Assembly (NCBI GenBank): GCA_005798285.1
Contig: SYKE01000052.1
Coordinates: forward strand, 1 to 35,368
From: Actinomycetota bacterium
Lineage (GTDB): Bacteria > Armatimonadota > SYMT01
Direction of reading: 5' to 3'
Length of the DNA: 35,368 nucleotides
Below the pieces are notes generated by a model. It ran no database searches and had not been told where the DNA came from. It worked only from the letters and a program-made list of their open reading frames with translations. The number at the start of each line of letters is the position of its first letter. Positions within the stretch are counted from its first letter, which is position 1. Below are positions 25,034 to 33,417 of this stretch, piece by piece. A program made the translations under genes and the position numbers.

Positions 25034-26261
25034 CGATCGGATCTTTCCTCGCGGCAGACATTGCCGGAGAGACCCCGGAGAGAACCCCCACCAGAACGCA
25101 GACCGTGAACCCCAATCCCACCGACCACCCCGTGATGATCGGTTGAAGGGGGAGCCAGATCACGACTACCTTACAGAATACGAAAGCCAGCCCGATTCCG
25201 GCGGCGCCGCCGAGCAAAGAAAGCGCGATCGCCTCGAACAAAAACTGGATAAAGATGTCTGAACGCCGGGCGCCAACCGTTTTCCGGATTCCGATCTCGT
25301 GGGTTCGCTCCGTCACTGTCACCAACATTACATTCATGATGCCGATCCCTCCAACCACTAGCGAGATGCTCGTGATCCCGATCAGCAGGGCGCTGAGCAG
25401 CGTGAACACCTTGTAAAACATCGCCAGCAGCTCTTTTGCACGCACCACGCTGAAATCGTCGAGCCCTCGATGGCGTGCCAGCAGCGTCTGCTTGACCCGT
25501 TCGGTCGCGAGTTCCGGGTCGGCGCCGGGGCGGTACTCCAGAAAAATCCGGTGGATTTGCTGAGAGCCCGTCACGTTTCTCAGAAACGGCAGCGGCATGT
25601 AGACGATCGCATCCAGTTCCTCGCCCCCGAGCATGCCGCTGCCGATGCTCCGTTCGGACAGGGTCCCCATCACGCGGAGCGGAATGCCGTTCACGGTGAG
25701 AGTCTTGCCGAGGGGATCCTCTCCCTCGAAGAGATCTTTCCGAATCCCGTTCCCGATGACGCACACGGGCTGTTCCAGTTCCGCGGCGCCGAAGAAGCGC
25801 CCCGTCTGGATCTCCAGGCGGCGAATCTGTTCAAACTCGGGGTGAATCCCGATGGGGATGCAGATGCCCGCCGGCGTCTGGTCGCGAAAGACGCCGCCCA
25901 CCACAAAGACCAGCGGCGACAATCGTCGGATCTCCGGCAGCCCCGAGAGCGCCTTCACATCGCCGTCCGAGAGGTTGCTCAGACCGACGCCTGCGAGCGG
26001 GTTGAAGTTCTTCTGGCCCTGGAGCTTTCCAGGCATCACCACGGCCACATTCGGACCGAGCTGATCGATCTGGGCGGTGATTTCCTGCTGTGCTCCGGCG
26101 CCGAACGCCACGAGAACGATCACGGCCGCCACTCCGATGACCACTCCCAGCACGGTGAGGCCGGTGCGGAGGCGATTCGAGCGCATGCTGGTCCACGCGG
26201 CTTCCAGTCCCGCCGCCGCCGCGACTCCCCAGCCCCGCCGCACGTTCGCTCCGCGATCCAT
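25014..26261 (-). CDS. MacB-type ABC transporter permease
   Basis: 415 residues, with the MacB/FtsX architecture: an N-terminal membrane helix (TGLTVLGVVIGVAAVIVLVAFG) with the conserved RSNRLRTGLT lead-in, a large periplasmic domain (about residues 65-280, MacB_PCD type, including GSGMLGGEELDAIVYMPL), and three C-terminal helices (LLSALLIGITSISLVVGGIGIMN; LSLLGGAAGIGLAFVF; GLGFTVCVLVGVLSGVSPA). The TERTHEIGIRKTVGARRSDI motif between them is diagnostic. Such permeases, with an ATPase and a periplasmic adaptor, export peptides, lipoproteins or drugs by mechanotransmission. No ATPase or adaptor gene is in the window. The open frame runs upstream to 27920 antisense to ispG, but ATG 26261 is the sensible start. 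The selenoprotein start overlaps its end by 20 nt, which suggests coupling. Confidence 0.93.
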   Translation of the reverse strand: MDRGANVRRGWGVAAAAGLEAAWTSMRSNRLRTGLTVLGVVIGVAAVIVLVAFGAGAQQEITAQIDQLGPNVAVVMPGKLQGQKNFNPLAGVGLSNLSDGDVKALSGLPEIRRLSPLVFVVGGVFRDQTPAGICIPIGIHPEFEQIRRLEIQTGRFFGAAELEQPVCVIGNGIRKDLFEGEDPLGKTLTVNGIPLRVMGTLSERSIGSGMLGGEELDAIVYMPLPFLRNVTGSQQIHRIFLEYRPGADPELATERVKQTLLARHRGLDDFSVVRAKELLAMFYKVFTLLSALLIGITSISLVVGGIGIMNVMLVTVTERTHEIGIRKTVGARRSDIFIQFLFEAIALSLLGGAAGIGLAFVFCKVVVIWLPLQPIITGWSVGLGFTVCVLVGVLSGVSPAMSAARKDPIDAVRYE

Positions 26262-26438
26262 ACCCTGCGCCTCGTTCAACACCCTGCGTTCACAACAGCC
26301 AACCCCAAAGGGGACGACCCGGCCCCATGTCCCTAGCATTGTCCGCCGTGCGGACCAACGACATGGCGGGATAGCACACAATTTGACGGTTGCCGGCTCG
26401 CTCTTCACCCCACACCCCGGGGTGGGGCGCCGCCGCGC

Positions 26439-26444
26439 TATAAT
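26439..26444 (+). promoter_or_regulatory. Promoter -10 box for ispG
   Basis: A perfect TATAAT lies at 26439-26444 in otherwise very GC-rich sequence, 54 nt before the ispG start. No good -35 hexamer is present 16-18 nt upstream, where instead a CCCCGGGG-centred inverted repeat lies (about 26412-26427). A separate perfect hairpin (GTCCGC 26341-26346 / GCGGAC 26350-26355) sits further upstream in the divergent interval 26262-26498, which holds no gene. Confidence 0.55.
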
Positions 26445-26498
26445 TCCGGCGATGTGTTGGTCCCGCGTCTTCCCGCGAATCAAGTTGGAGTCTGAACA

Positions 26499-27755
26499 GT
26501 GAGCAGCCACGATACCGCCGATAGCGGTTCTCCCGCGAACGGAGTGATCTCTCCCGCGGCGCTGGGCGGATCGCCCATTCCGGAGATGGAGTACCCCCGT
26601 CGCTGGACCCGCCCCGTGAAGGTCGGCTCCTTCACCATCGGCGGGATGGCCCCGGTGCTGGTGCAGTCGATGATCACCGAAGACACGCGGAACATTGACG
26701 CATGTGTTCGGCAGGTCACCCAACTTTATGAAGCCGGCTGCGAACTGGTCCGGGTGACAGCTCCCACGCTTCGGGACGCCGACTGCATCGGCCGGATCAA
26801 AGAGGAGCTGGATCGGCGGGAAGTCCCCGTTCCACTCGTGGCGGACGTCCACCACGAGGGCCAGCAGATCGCGCTGCAGGTGGCGAAGTACGTCGACAAG
26901 GTGCGCATCAATCCGGGCCTCTACGTCTTCCGTAAGAAGTCCGCCGGGTATGAGTACACCGACGACGAGATTCGCGAGCAGCAGGAACTCATCGAGGAAC
27001 AGCTCGTTCCGCTCATTACTGTGCTGAAGGAACGAGACATCGCCCTTCGCATCGGAGTCAACCACGGCTCGCTCTCCGACCGGCTCACGGTGATGTACGG
27101 CGACACGCCTGAGGGGATGTGCCAATCCGCGCTTGAGTTCCTCGAGATCTGCGAACGGCATGGCTACCGAAATCTCGTCATCAGCCTCAAGGCATCCCGC
27201 GCCGCAGTGATGATCCAGGCCAATCGCCTCATGGTGAAGCGGATGGAGGAGCGCGGAATGAGCTACCCGCTCCACCTTGGTGTCACCGAGGCCGGCGACG
27301 GGCAGTACGCTCGGATCAAGTCCACCATCGGCATCGGCACGCTTCTCGCGGAAGGGATCGGCGACACCATTCGCGTCTCCCTCGCGGAAGATCCCATCCA
27401 CGAGATCCCGGTGTGCTACGAGATCCTTCAGGGTATTGGTCTTCGGCGGACCAAGACCGAGTTTATCGCCTGCCCCGGCTGTGGCCGAACCAAGTTCGAT
27501 CTGCCCACAGTCCTGAATGAAGTCCGCAATGCGACAGGCCACCTGAAGGGGTTGAACATCGCTGTCATGGGCTGCATTGTGAACGGGCCAGGCGAGATGG
27601 CGGACGCCGATTACGGCTATGTCGGCAAGGGTGTCGGCCTCATCTCGCTTTACCGCGGGCACGAGGTCGTTAAGAACATGGTGCCGGCCGACCGCGGCGT
27701 TTCGGAGTTGATCGCGCTGCTTCAGGCAGACGGAAGGTGGGAGGACCCGGCCTGA
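26499..27755 (+). CDS. ispG: 4-Hydroxy-3-methylbut-2-enyl diphosphate synthase (IspG/GcpE)
   Basis: It reduces MEcPP to HMBPP in the non-mevalonate isoprenoid pathway, using a [4Fe-4S] cluster. The 418-residue product has [19 protein letters not shown] near the N-terminus, then the TIM-barrel region with [28 protein letters not shown] and [14 protein letters not shown]. The C-terminal cluster domain has [10 protein letters not shown] and [19 protein letters not shown], giving the three Cys ligands and the conserved Glu. It starts at GTG 26499 with GGAG about 10 nt upstream. The first 25 or so residues are a variable extension before [13 protein letters not shown]. It is probably transcribed with the small membrane protein downstream, and it diverges from the permease gene. 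Confidence 0.97.
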   Translation: MSSHDTADSGSPANGVISPAALGGSPIPEMEYPRRWTRPVKVGSFTIGGMAPVLVQSMITEDTRNIDACVRQVTQLYEAGCELVRVTAPTLRDADCIGRIKEELDRREVPVPLVADVHHEGQQIALQVAKYVDKVRINPGLYVFRKKSAGYEYTDDEIREQQELIEEQLVPLITVLKERDIALRIGVNHGSLSDRLTVMYGDTPEGMCQSALEFLEICERHGYRNLVISLKASRAAVMIQANRLMVKRMEERGMSYPLHLGVTEAGDGQYARIKSTIGIGTLLAEGIGDTIRVSLAEDPIHEIPVCYEILQGIGLRRTKTEFIACPGCGRTKFDLPTVLNEVRNATGHLKGLNIAVMGCIVNGPGEMADADYGYVGKGVGLISLYRGHEVVKNMVPADRGVSELIALLQADGRWEDPA

Positions 27756-27790
27756 CCGGCCCCGGTCCTCCGGAAGGGATTCCCAACCAG

Positions 27791-28072
27791 ATGAGCAGCC
27801 CCCAAGATGCGCCCCGCGCCGTCCCCGAAACACCCGTACCAACAACGGCATCCGAGCCCACGGATCGTCCCATCCCCCTCTGGCCGGAAGGGGTGGTGGC
27901 GCTCGCCGCCGGCGCCGCACTGATCTGCATCGGGCTCAGGCACCGAGTGTGGATTCAGAAGAAACTCGCGGACGCCCAGCGCGCCGTCGAGACGTTTCAG
28001 GAAGGGGGCGCGATCGAGGACATTCGTGTGCTCGCCAAGCGCGCCACCGACTTCCTTCAGCGCGACGCCTGA
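27791..28072 (+). CDS. Small single-pass membrane protein
   Basis: 93 residues from ATG 27791, 35 nt after ispG. A Pro/Thr-rich N-terminus (PRAVPETPVPTTASEPTDRP) leads to one hydrophobic helix (about residues 31-50, EGVVALAAGAALICIGLR). A charged, probably coiled-coil C-terminal tail follows (QKKLADAQRAVETFQEGG). There is no recognised family. GGAAGGGA lies about 11 nt upstream. The frame is also open from 27737 within ispG, but that start would overlap the ispG end. A terminator-like hairpin follows the gene. Confidence 0.7.
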   Translation: MSSPQDAPRAVPETPVPTTASEPTDRPIPLWPEGVVALAAGAALICIGLRHRVWIQKKLADAQRAVETFQEGGAIEDIRVLAKRATDFLQRDA

Positions 28073-28117
28073 TCGAGACGGGAACCCACCGCACCAAGCA
28101 GGCCGTCTCGGTGAGCG

Positions 28118-28139
28118 AGCCCGTCACGGTCGGGCTTTG
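28118..28139 (+). terminator. Terminator-like hairpin after the ispG transcript
   Basis: AGCCCG (28118-28123) and CGGGCT (28131-28136) form a 6-bp stem with a seven-base loop, followed by only a short T-run (TTT at 28136-28138). It lies 46 nt past the small membrane-protein gene and overlaps the end of the convergent flavin-reductase gene. Confidence 0.4.
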
Positions 28140-28747
28140 CGTACCCGGTTGCGTTCATCGACAACCGTGTACCACTCGCCGTCGAGTCGGCCGAGATACT
28201 GGAGCCGGGAGCTGTCCGGGCGGCCGTCCACCAGCGTGTCCGCAGCAGCGTGAATGTAGACCACCTCGCCGATCACGTAGTTGGCGCTGCCCGGTCCGTC
28301 GCCGTGGGGGAGCAGGTGGAACAACCGGCACTCGAGGGAAATCGGCGACTCCAGCACCCGGGCCGGGGCCACATAGACGCTGGGCGCAGGAGTCAGCCCC
28401 GACAGTTCCCACTCGCTTTCTCCGTAGGGCAATTCCGTGCTCGTGCGGTTCATCGGATCCAGCATGTCGGGCGTCACGAGATTCACGACAAACTCGCCCG
28501 TCTCCACCAGGTTGCGCAGCGTATCTTTCGGCTCGCCGTGTCGGTTCAGGCCGGGTGAGATCGCAATGGACAGTGGAGAGCCCCCGCCCGCCATGAAGTA
28601 ACTGAAGGGCGCCAGGTTGGCGCAGCCGCTCAGAGACACGGTACTGGTCAGCGCGATCGGCCGGGGCGCCACGCATGCATTCAGCAGCGCGTGCGCCTGA
28701 CGAATCTCCAGTTCCTGGGGATCGAATCCAACAAACTCCCGGCTCAT
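28124..28747 (-). CDS. Flavin reductase-like domain protein (FMN-binding)
   Basis: 207 residues with the flavin-reductase-like split-barrel fold (DIM6/NTAB group), which binds FMN and often acts as a reductase partner of monooxygenases. Characteristic segments are LLNACVAPRPIALTST near the N-terminus, CANLAPFSYFMAGGGSPLSI (substrate/FMN loop), KDTLRNLVETGEFVVNLVT, and the C-terminal VIGEVVYIHA and LQYLGRLDGEWYTV. ATG 28747 has GAGGAAG upstream; a GTG at 28768 would overlap the methyltransferase gene. It follows that gene by 10 nt on the same strand, so they are probably co-transcribed, although no functional link is obvious. Confidence 0.9.
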   Translation of the reverse strand: MSREFVGFDPQELEIRQAHALLNACVAPRPIALTSTVSLSGCANLAPFSYFMAGGGSPLSIAISPGLNRHGEPKDTLRNLVETGEFVVNLVTPDMLDPMNRTSTELPYGESEWELSGLTPAPSVYVAPARVLESPISLECRLFHLLPHGDGPGSANYVIGEVVYIHAAADTLVDGRPDSSRLQYLGRLDGEWYTVVDERNRVRKARP

Positions 28748-28757
28748 ACCCACTTCC

Positions 28758-30044
28758 TCACCCTTCACCGGTGCATCCGGACGGCTGCGAGTTCATCCCG
28801 ATCTCCCGGATTGGTTCCGACTCGATCGCCTTTAACTCAACCGATCGCACCGGAACGCTCCACCAACTTCCCTCGACATCCAGCACTCGAGCTCTCGGCG
28901 CGCTGCCGCATCGGAGCCGGCACTCCAACCCAAGGGTTCGGTGTCCCGGTCTGCGGTACGACCGAAACACATGGTTGTATGCCCCGCCGCCGTCGGGAGG
29001 TCCGGGATCCAGAGACCAGTATTCCACGTCGTCAAGCGTTGACCCGGGGGATCGGGGCGCCAGCCGGAAGACGTCGGCGTGCCGCCACACCACGAACTCC
29101 GAGTTCTCGCGCGCCTCCCCGGGCACGAACAGCTCGATCGCTGCACCCGTCTCCAAACACCGTCGCAGCGCCACGCCCACTGCGGAGGGTGATTCGTCAG
29201 CCAGCATCCACTCACGGCCCATGCGAGCGGCGACGACGCCGAAACCGCCGGACCCCGCGTAGAAGTCCGCCACCCGGTCTCCGGGATTGGAATGGACGCC
29301 GATGATCCGCTCCAGAAGCGCCTCCGGCTTCTGGGTGGGGTACTTCCAGTTCTCGCGCGCGGTCGGCGAAAGGATCTTCTGTACCGCGGCATCCGTCCAC
29401 CAACTCTCCAGCGACGCGCCTTCGCTCCGCAATTCGTAACTCGGGCCCTTGACCTGAGTCAGCCCTCGCTCTTGCGTCTTGGCGGAATAGGGCCGGTACG
29501 CGGGGTTGAACGTCCACGTATCCGAGCGGCTGTACCAGAGCAGGTTGTCGTGTTTCTTCCGGTAGGTTCGCCTCGGAGCTCCGCCGCCGCCGAAGCCCCA
29601 GATGATCTCCGCGCGAAAGCCCGGCGCTCCGGGCCGATCCCGTTCGCCGTCGCCGAACAGGCGGTCGAGCAGCACCTGAACGTACGGGGATATCTTCCAA
29701 TTCACGTGTACGACGAGGCTGCCTGTGGGTTTCAACAGGTCCCGCATCAACGCGAGTCGAATCTCCAGTTCCCGCAGGTAGTGCTCCCGGCTCTCCCAAC
29801 GATCCTCGTAGGCGAGAACCGAGCGGGTCGGGCTTCCGACTCCCGACCCGTTGCCGACTGGAAACTCCGCCGTGAATTGCTGATTGGAGTGGAAGGGCGG
29901 GTCGATGTAGATCAGATCGAAGCTCGCGGCTTCCTGCTCCACCAGAGCCCACAGAGCTGCCTCATTCTCACCGTGATAGATGCGCCCCCTGAAACCCGCC
30001 CCCTGTGAGACATCCGGCGGCAGCCGCTCGGTACGCCGACTCAT
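28758..30044 (-). CDS. Site-specific DNA methyltransferase (beta-class, probably adenine-N6)
   Basis: 428 residues. Motif IV is DLIYIDPPFHSNQQF (about residues 43-57) and motif I comes later (VADFYAGSGGFGVVAARMG, about 262-280). That order, IV before I with the recognition region between, marks the beta class (as in type III Mod subunits and many orphan enzymes). The DPPF tetrapeptide favours N6-adenine methylation. GSLVVHVNWKISPYVQVLLD and NWKYPTQKPEALLERII are standard family motifs. A C-terminal extension of about 120 residues (from FVVWRHADVF) is unusual and I cannot assign it. ATG 30044 has no strong ribosome site. No restriction gene is present nearby, so it looks like an orphan enzyme. 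It is divergent from the sulfatase-fold gene. Confidence 0.92.
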   Translation of the reverse strand: MSRRTERLPPDVSQGAGFRGRIYHGENEAALWALVEQEAASFDLIYIDPPFHSNQQFTAEFPVGNGSGVGSPTRSVLAYEDRWESREHYLRELEIRLALMRDLLKPTGSLVVHVNWKISPYVQVLLDRLFGDGERDRPGAPGFRAEIIWGFGGGGAPRRTYRKKHDNLLWYSRSDTWTFNPAYRPYSAKTQERGLTQVKGPSYELRSEGASLESWWTDAAVQKILSPTARENWKYPTQKPEALLERIIGVHSNPGDRVADFYAGSGGFGVVAARMGREWMLADESPSAVGVALRRCLETGAAIELFVPGEARENSEFVVWRHADVFRLAPRSPGSTLDDVEYWSLDPGPPDGGGAYNHVFRSYRRPGHRTLGLECRLRCGSAPRARVLDVEGSWWSVPVRSVELKAIESEPIREIGMNSQPSGCTGEG

Positions 30045-30113
30045 CGACAGCCGCCGATGGCTCGGGAGAGGTCTGCGTTCGAGGACGCCCCGTTCCGAGC
30101 CGGTTCAGAGGGA

Positions 30114-30119
30114 TACAAT
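30114..30119 (+). promoter_or_regulatory. Promoter -10 box for the 30170-34755 gene run
   Basis: TACAAT at 30114-30119, within GGGATACAAT, the same ten bases found at the -10 of the SOS-box promoter (8716-8725). The -35 region is not recognisable. Transcription would start about 30126, so the first sulfatase-like start codon has to be downstream, supporting ATG 30170. Confidence 0.4.
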
Positions 30120-30169
30120 GCGGTTTGGCGGCGCCGCCCGAGCCGATGCGGTCGCCAGAACGTGGGCTG

Positions 30170-31483
30170 ATGAACGTTGTCTTGATCTCGATGGATACCA
30201 CCCGGGCCGATCATCTCGGGTGTTACGGCTGGCATCGAAACACCAGTCCGCACATCGACGGTATCGCCGAGCAGGGCGTCGTCTTCGAGACCTGCTTCAG
30301 CACCGGGATCCCCACCCATCCCGCTCACACCACCATGCTCACCGGCTGCGATGTGATGGAGCACGGGGTAGTGGCCCAGGGCGCCAATACCGACCTCGCT
30401 CCATCCATCCCAACCCTCGCGGAGCGTCTGAAGGCGCACGGGTACTGGACGGGCGCGGCCGACAACCTGAAGCGCTGGTTCACCCGCGGCTTTGATTGCT
30501 ACGAAGGCTACCAGTGGGCGCGCGATCCCCAGGGTGGCTGGCGCAAGGGGGAGGCCGTGGCGGAGACGGCGCTGCGGGTGCTGGGGCAGGCGGCCGCGCA
30601 GGAGCGCCCGTTCTTCGTCTTTCTTCACTTCTGGGATCCGCACACGCCGTACCTTCCGCCCGCGCCGTTCGACCGCATGTTTTACACTGGGAACGAGCGC
30701 GATCTCGCCCACCGGAGCATGGAGCCGGTGCTGAACTTTCCACCGTTTCAGTATTACTTTCGACAGTGGATGGGGTCCGTCACCGACATCGAGTTTCCCA
30801 AGGCGCAGTACGACGCATCCATCGCCTACATGGATCTCTGCCTCCAGCACGTCTTTCAGCGCCTGGAGGACCTGGGGGTGGCCGAGGAGACGCTGGTCAT
30901 CCTGACGGCGGATCACGGCGAGGAGATGGACGAGCACGAGATGTGGTTCGATCACCACGGGCTGTACGACACCAACCTGCACGTCCCGCTGATCATGCGG
31001 CTGCCGGGTGTGCTGCCCGCTGGGAAGCGAGTGACCGGGCAGGTTCGGCTGATGGACATCGTCCCCACCGTGCTCGAGCTGCTCGGCCTGGCACAGAGCG
31101 TCGACCCGGGCTGCTTTCAGGGACGCTCACTGCTGCCCGCGCTCACCGGCGGGCTGTCGAAGGGCGCCGCCGAAACCCTGTTCCTCACCGAGTGCACCTG
31201 GATGCGCAAGCGCGGCGTGCGAACAGAAGACTGGAAGCTGATCGTCGCGCGAGACCACCCGGACATCCACGGTCGCCCCCCGGTAGAGCTGTATCATCTG
31301 CCGACCGACCCAACCGAGCAGCACAACCTGATTGACACACGGCCCGAGGTGGCAAGGCGGCTCACCGAAGAGTTGGAGTCGTGGCGAACACGACGTTTGC
31401 GGGAGACCGGGCGACCGGACCCGCTGGAAGAGCAAGAGATTACGTTGAAGCAGATCGGCGCGCCACCGGCGGAGGGGGCCTGA
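30170..31483 (+). CDS. Sulfatase-fold hydrolase with Thr in place of the formylglycine Cys
   Basis: 437 residues of the alkaline phosphatase/sulfatase superfamily. The metal motif is VVLISMDTTRADHLGCYG. At the active-site loop the sequence is PTHPAHTTMLTG, so the position of the Cys/Ser that becomes formylglycine is Thr and the Arg of C-x-P-x-R is His. Later motifs are FVFLHFWDPHTPYLPP and ILTADHGEEMDEHEMWFDHHG. This subgroup (T-x-P-x-H) cannot use formylglycine and more likely acts as a phosphodiesterase, phosphotransferase or Thr-dependent hydrolase. There is no signal peptide from ATG 30170, so it may be cytosolic. ATG 30146 is an alternative start. The deacetylase/glycosidase gene follows 4 nt after the stop, suggesting translational coupling. 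Confidence 0.9.
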   Translation: MNVVLISMDTTRADHLGCYGWHRNTSPHIDGIAEQGVVFETCFSTGIPTHPAHTTMLTGCDVMEHGVVAQGANTDLAPSIPTLAERLKAHGYWTGAADNLKRWFTRGFDCYEGYQWARDPQGGWRKGEAVAETALRVLGQAAAQERPFFVFLHFWDPHTPYLPPAPFDRMFYTGNERDLAHRSMEPVLNFPPFQYYFRQWMGSVTDIEFPKAQYDASIAYMDLCLQHVFQRLEDLGVAEETLVILTADHGEEMDEHEMWFDHHGLYDTNLHVPLIMRLPGVLPAGKRVTGQVRLMDIVPTVLELLGLAQSVDPGCFQGRSLLPALTGGLSKGAAETLFLTECTWMRKRGVRTEDWKLIVARDHPDIHGRPPVELYHLPTDPTEQHNLIDTRPEVARRLTEELESWRTRRLRETGRPDPLEEQEITLKQIGAPPAEGA

Positions 31484-31487
31484 GGCG

Positions 31488-33329
31488 TTGATTCCCTTCC
31501 CCCATCGCCGCGGCGCAGTTCGCCCGGAGATCGTTACCTACGTCACTGTCGGCATCGCCGCGATTCTCGCCGCCGTCTTCCTGTACCAGATTCTGGCGAA
31601 ACCTCCTGCTCCGACGACGTCCAACGGCAGCGCTCCGGCGCCGACCACCGGCGGCAGCGGGGGCAACGAGACCGCTTCGGCGCCGAAACCGCCCGCCGGT
31701 CTCTTCGGCGGCGAGGTCGAGGTACCGGTCCTGATGTACCACGACATCGTGGAGCGGATCGGCGTTTACTTCGATGTGACCAAGCGCGACTTCAAGCGAC
31801 AGTTGGAACAACTCGACGCCGCCGGCGTGCAGCCGATCTCCCTCGACGCCCTGTATGAGCACCTGAAAACGGGGAGGTCGCTCCCCGAAAAGCCGGTGGT
31901 GCTCACCTTTGATGACACCTACCTCGGGCAATTCCAGAACGCCTACCCGCTCCTCAAGGCCAGGCGATGGCCGGCGGTCTTCTTCGTTCACACCGACGTC
32001 ATCGGTCGAAAAACCGGCCGCGACCACATGACCTGGGCGCAACTCGCGCGGCTCGACAAGGAGGGTCTTGTCCGGATCGAGGGGCACACCGCCAGTCATC
32101 CGGACGACCTGAGGAAGTGCTCGGACTCCCAACTCCAGCGCGAGATTGTCGAAAGCAAGAAGATCCTGGAGGAGAAGCTTGGCCGCCGCATCCGTTTCTT
32201 CGCCTATCCGGTGGGTCGGGGCGACAGCCGCGTTGCGAAGGTGGTGCGAGATGCGGGCTACGAGCTGGCGTTCACGATGGGACCCGGTTGGGCCGCGTCG
32301 CCGGAAGACGCCTACTTCGTGCCCCGCCTCAGCCCTGCCCGGGTTCGAGAGATCTGCAGCCGCTACAACGCCCGTGAGGAGCAGAGCCTGGATCTCGACG
32401 AGGAGCCGCTCAAGATCAATGCCCGGGTCCTCGATCTCCGCCCCCAGCCGCTGGAGTGCGGCTTCATCGAAGACGGGCAGGTTCGCCTGCGCTACATCCG
32501 CGGCGGAAGCCTCTCCACGTTAAGGCTGCTCGGTCGACGAGACGTGCCGCAGATGGTGGACATGGCGGCGGCCACGGCGGGCCTCAACGGCACCTTCTTC
32601 TCCGATGCCCGGATCAACTCCGCCGGGAGCGGCATCGTGGGCCCCGTGCTCTCCCAGTTCGGCCCCGGCTTCGCGCCCGGTTTGCCGGGAGACCGAGAGC
32701 GCATCGCCGGCCGTCCCTTCGTCGTGATCTCGCCCACGAAGATGGCCTTCCTGCCGTTTCGGCCGCATCTGGCGCTCGACGACGAGGGAGTGCGACGCCT
32801 GGTGCCGGACGCCACCGATGCGTTCATCGCAGGCGCCTGGCTTATCCATCAGGGGACGCCGCTCACGCACCACCAGATTGAGGGGTTCCGCCTGAGCAAC
32901 GCCTTCGACTTTCGGCCCCGGGCCTTCATGGGCATCGACTCCGAAGGCCGACCCTTCCTCGGCGCCTCGAGCACCGGCAATCAGTCGGATCGAGTGGCTG
33001 AGTCCCTGGTTCAACTCGGCCTGAGGGAGTGCATCCTGCTCGACTCCGGCTTCAGCACTTCACTGGTGCTCGGCGGCACCGTGCTCGTGAGCGGCATCCG
33101 ACGCAAGGACATGCCGGCTCGACCCGTGCCGCACGTGCTGGTGCTGCACCCGGTGGACAGCAAGACCGGCGAGGCGCAGCTTGCCAGGTCGCTGTACGAC
33201 AAGAACTTCATCGGACCCGTGGAACCGCGCAGTCTCGAACGACTGCAGGCCATGCTGCAGCAGGAACTCCCCTCCTCCGTCGCGGCCGATCGCCCCTCTC
33301 GACCCCGTCGAAAGCGTCGCCGTCGGTGA
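31488..33329 (+). CDS. Polysaccharide deacetylase (NodB) fused to a phosphodiester glycosidase (NAGPA-like) domain
   Basis: 613 residues from TTG 31488, which follows a GAGG-containing site. A transmembrane anchor (about 14-37, VTYVTVGIAAILAAVFLYQIL) and a Pro/Thr/Gly linker come first. Residues about 75-285 are a NodB domain, which removes N- or O-acetyl groups from glycans: VLTFDDTY (catalytic base and metal Asp), GHTASHPDD (the two metal His) and FFAYPVGRGDS. After a short beta region, residues about 365-560 match the phosphodiester glycosidase (NAGPA/DUF2233) fold: GLNGTFFSD, AFMGIDSEGRPFLGASS and RECILLDSGFSTSLVL. The tail is basic. The product should sit outside the membrane and both deacetylate and deglycosylate (or remove sugar-phosphate links from) a cell-surface or dietary glycan. 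Confidence 0.88.
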   Translation: MIPFPHRRGAVRPEIVTYVTVGIAAILAAVFLYQILAKPPAPTTSNGSAPAPTTGGSGGNETASAPKPPAGLFGGEVEVPVLMYHDIVERIGVYFDVTKRDFKRQLEQLDAAGVQPISLDALYEHLKTGRSLPEKPVVLTFDDTYLGQFQNAYPLLKARRWPAVFFVHTDVIGRKTGRDHMTWAQLARLDKEGLVRIEGHTASHPDDLRKCSDSQLQREIVESKKILEEKLGRRIRFFAYPVGRGDSRVAKVVRDAGYELAFTMGPGWAASPEDAYFVPRLSPARVREICSRYNAREEQSLDLDEEPLKINARVLDLRPQPLECGFIEDGQVRLRYIRGGSLSTLRLLGRRDVPQMVDMAAATAGLNGTFFSDARINSAGSGIVGPVLSQFGPGFAPGLPGDRERIAGRPFVVISPTKMAFLPFRPHLALDDEGVRRLVPDATDAFIAGAWLIHQGTPLTHHQIEGFRLSNAFDFRPRAFMGIDSEGRPFLGASSTGNQSDRVAESLVQLGLRECILLDSGFSTSLVLGGTVLVSGIRRKDMPARPVPHVLVLHPVDSKTGEAQLARSLYDKNFIGPVEPRSLERLQAMLQQELPSSVAADRPSRPRRKRRRR

Positions 33330-33417
33330 TTACGGTCACTCATCTCGAATTCCCGAAGGGATCCGGAGCGGCTCAATCGAACGCGGCCACCAAACCGTGT
33401 GGGCTTCGGGAGAAGAC

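Noticed and set aside
26262-27920. The 968-residue minus-strand ORF from 27920 as one giant permease
   Set aside because: The part before 26261 is antisense to ispG, with no domain, and the permease signature and a proper start begin at 26261.
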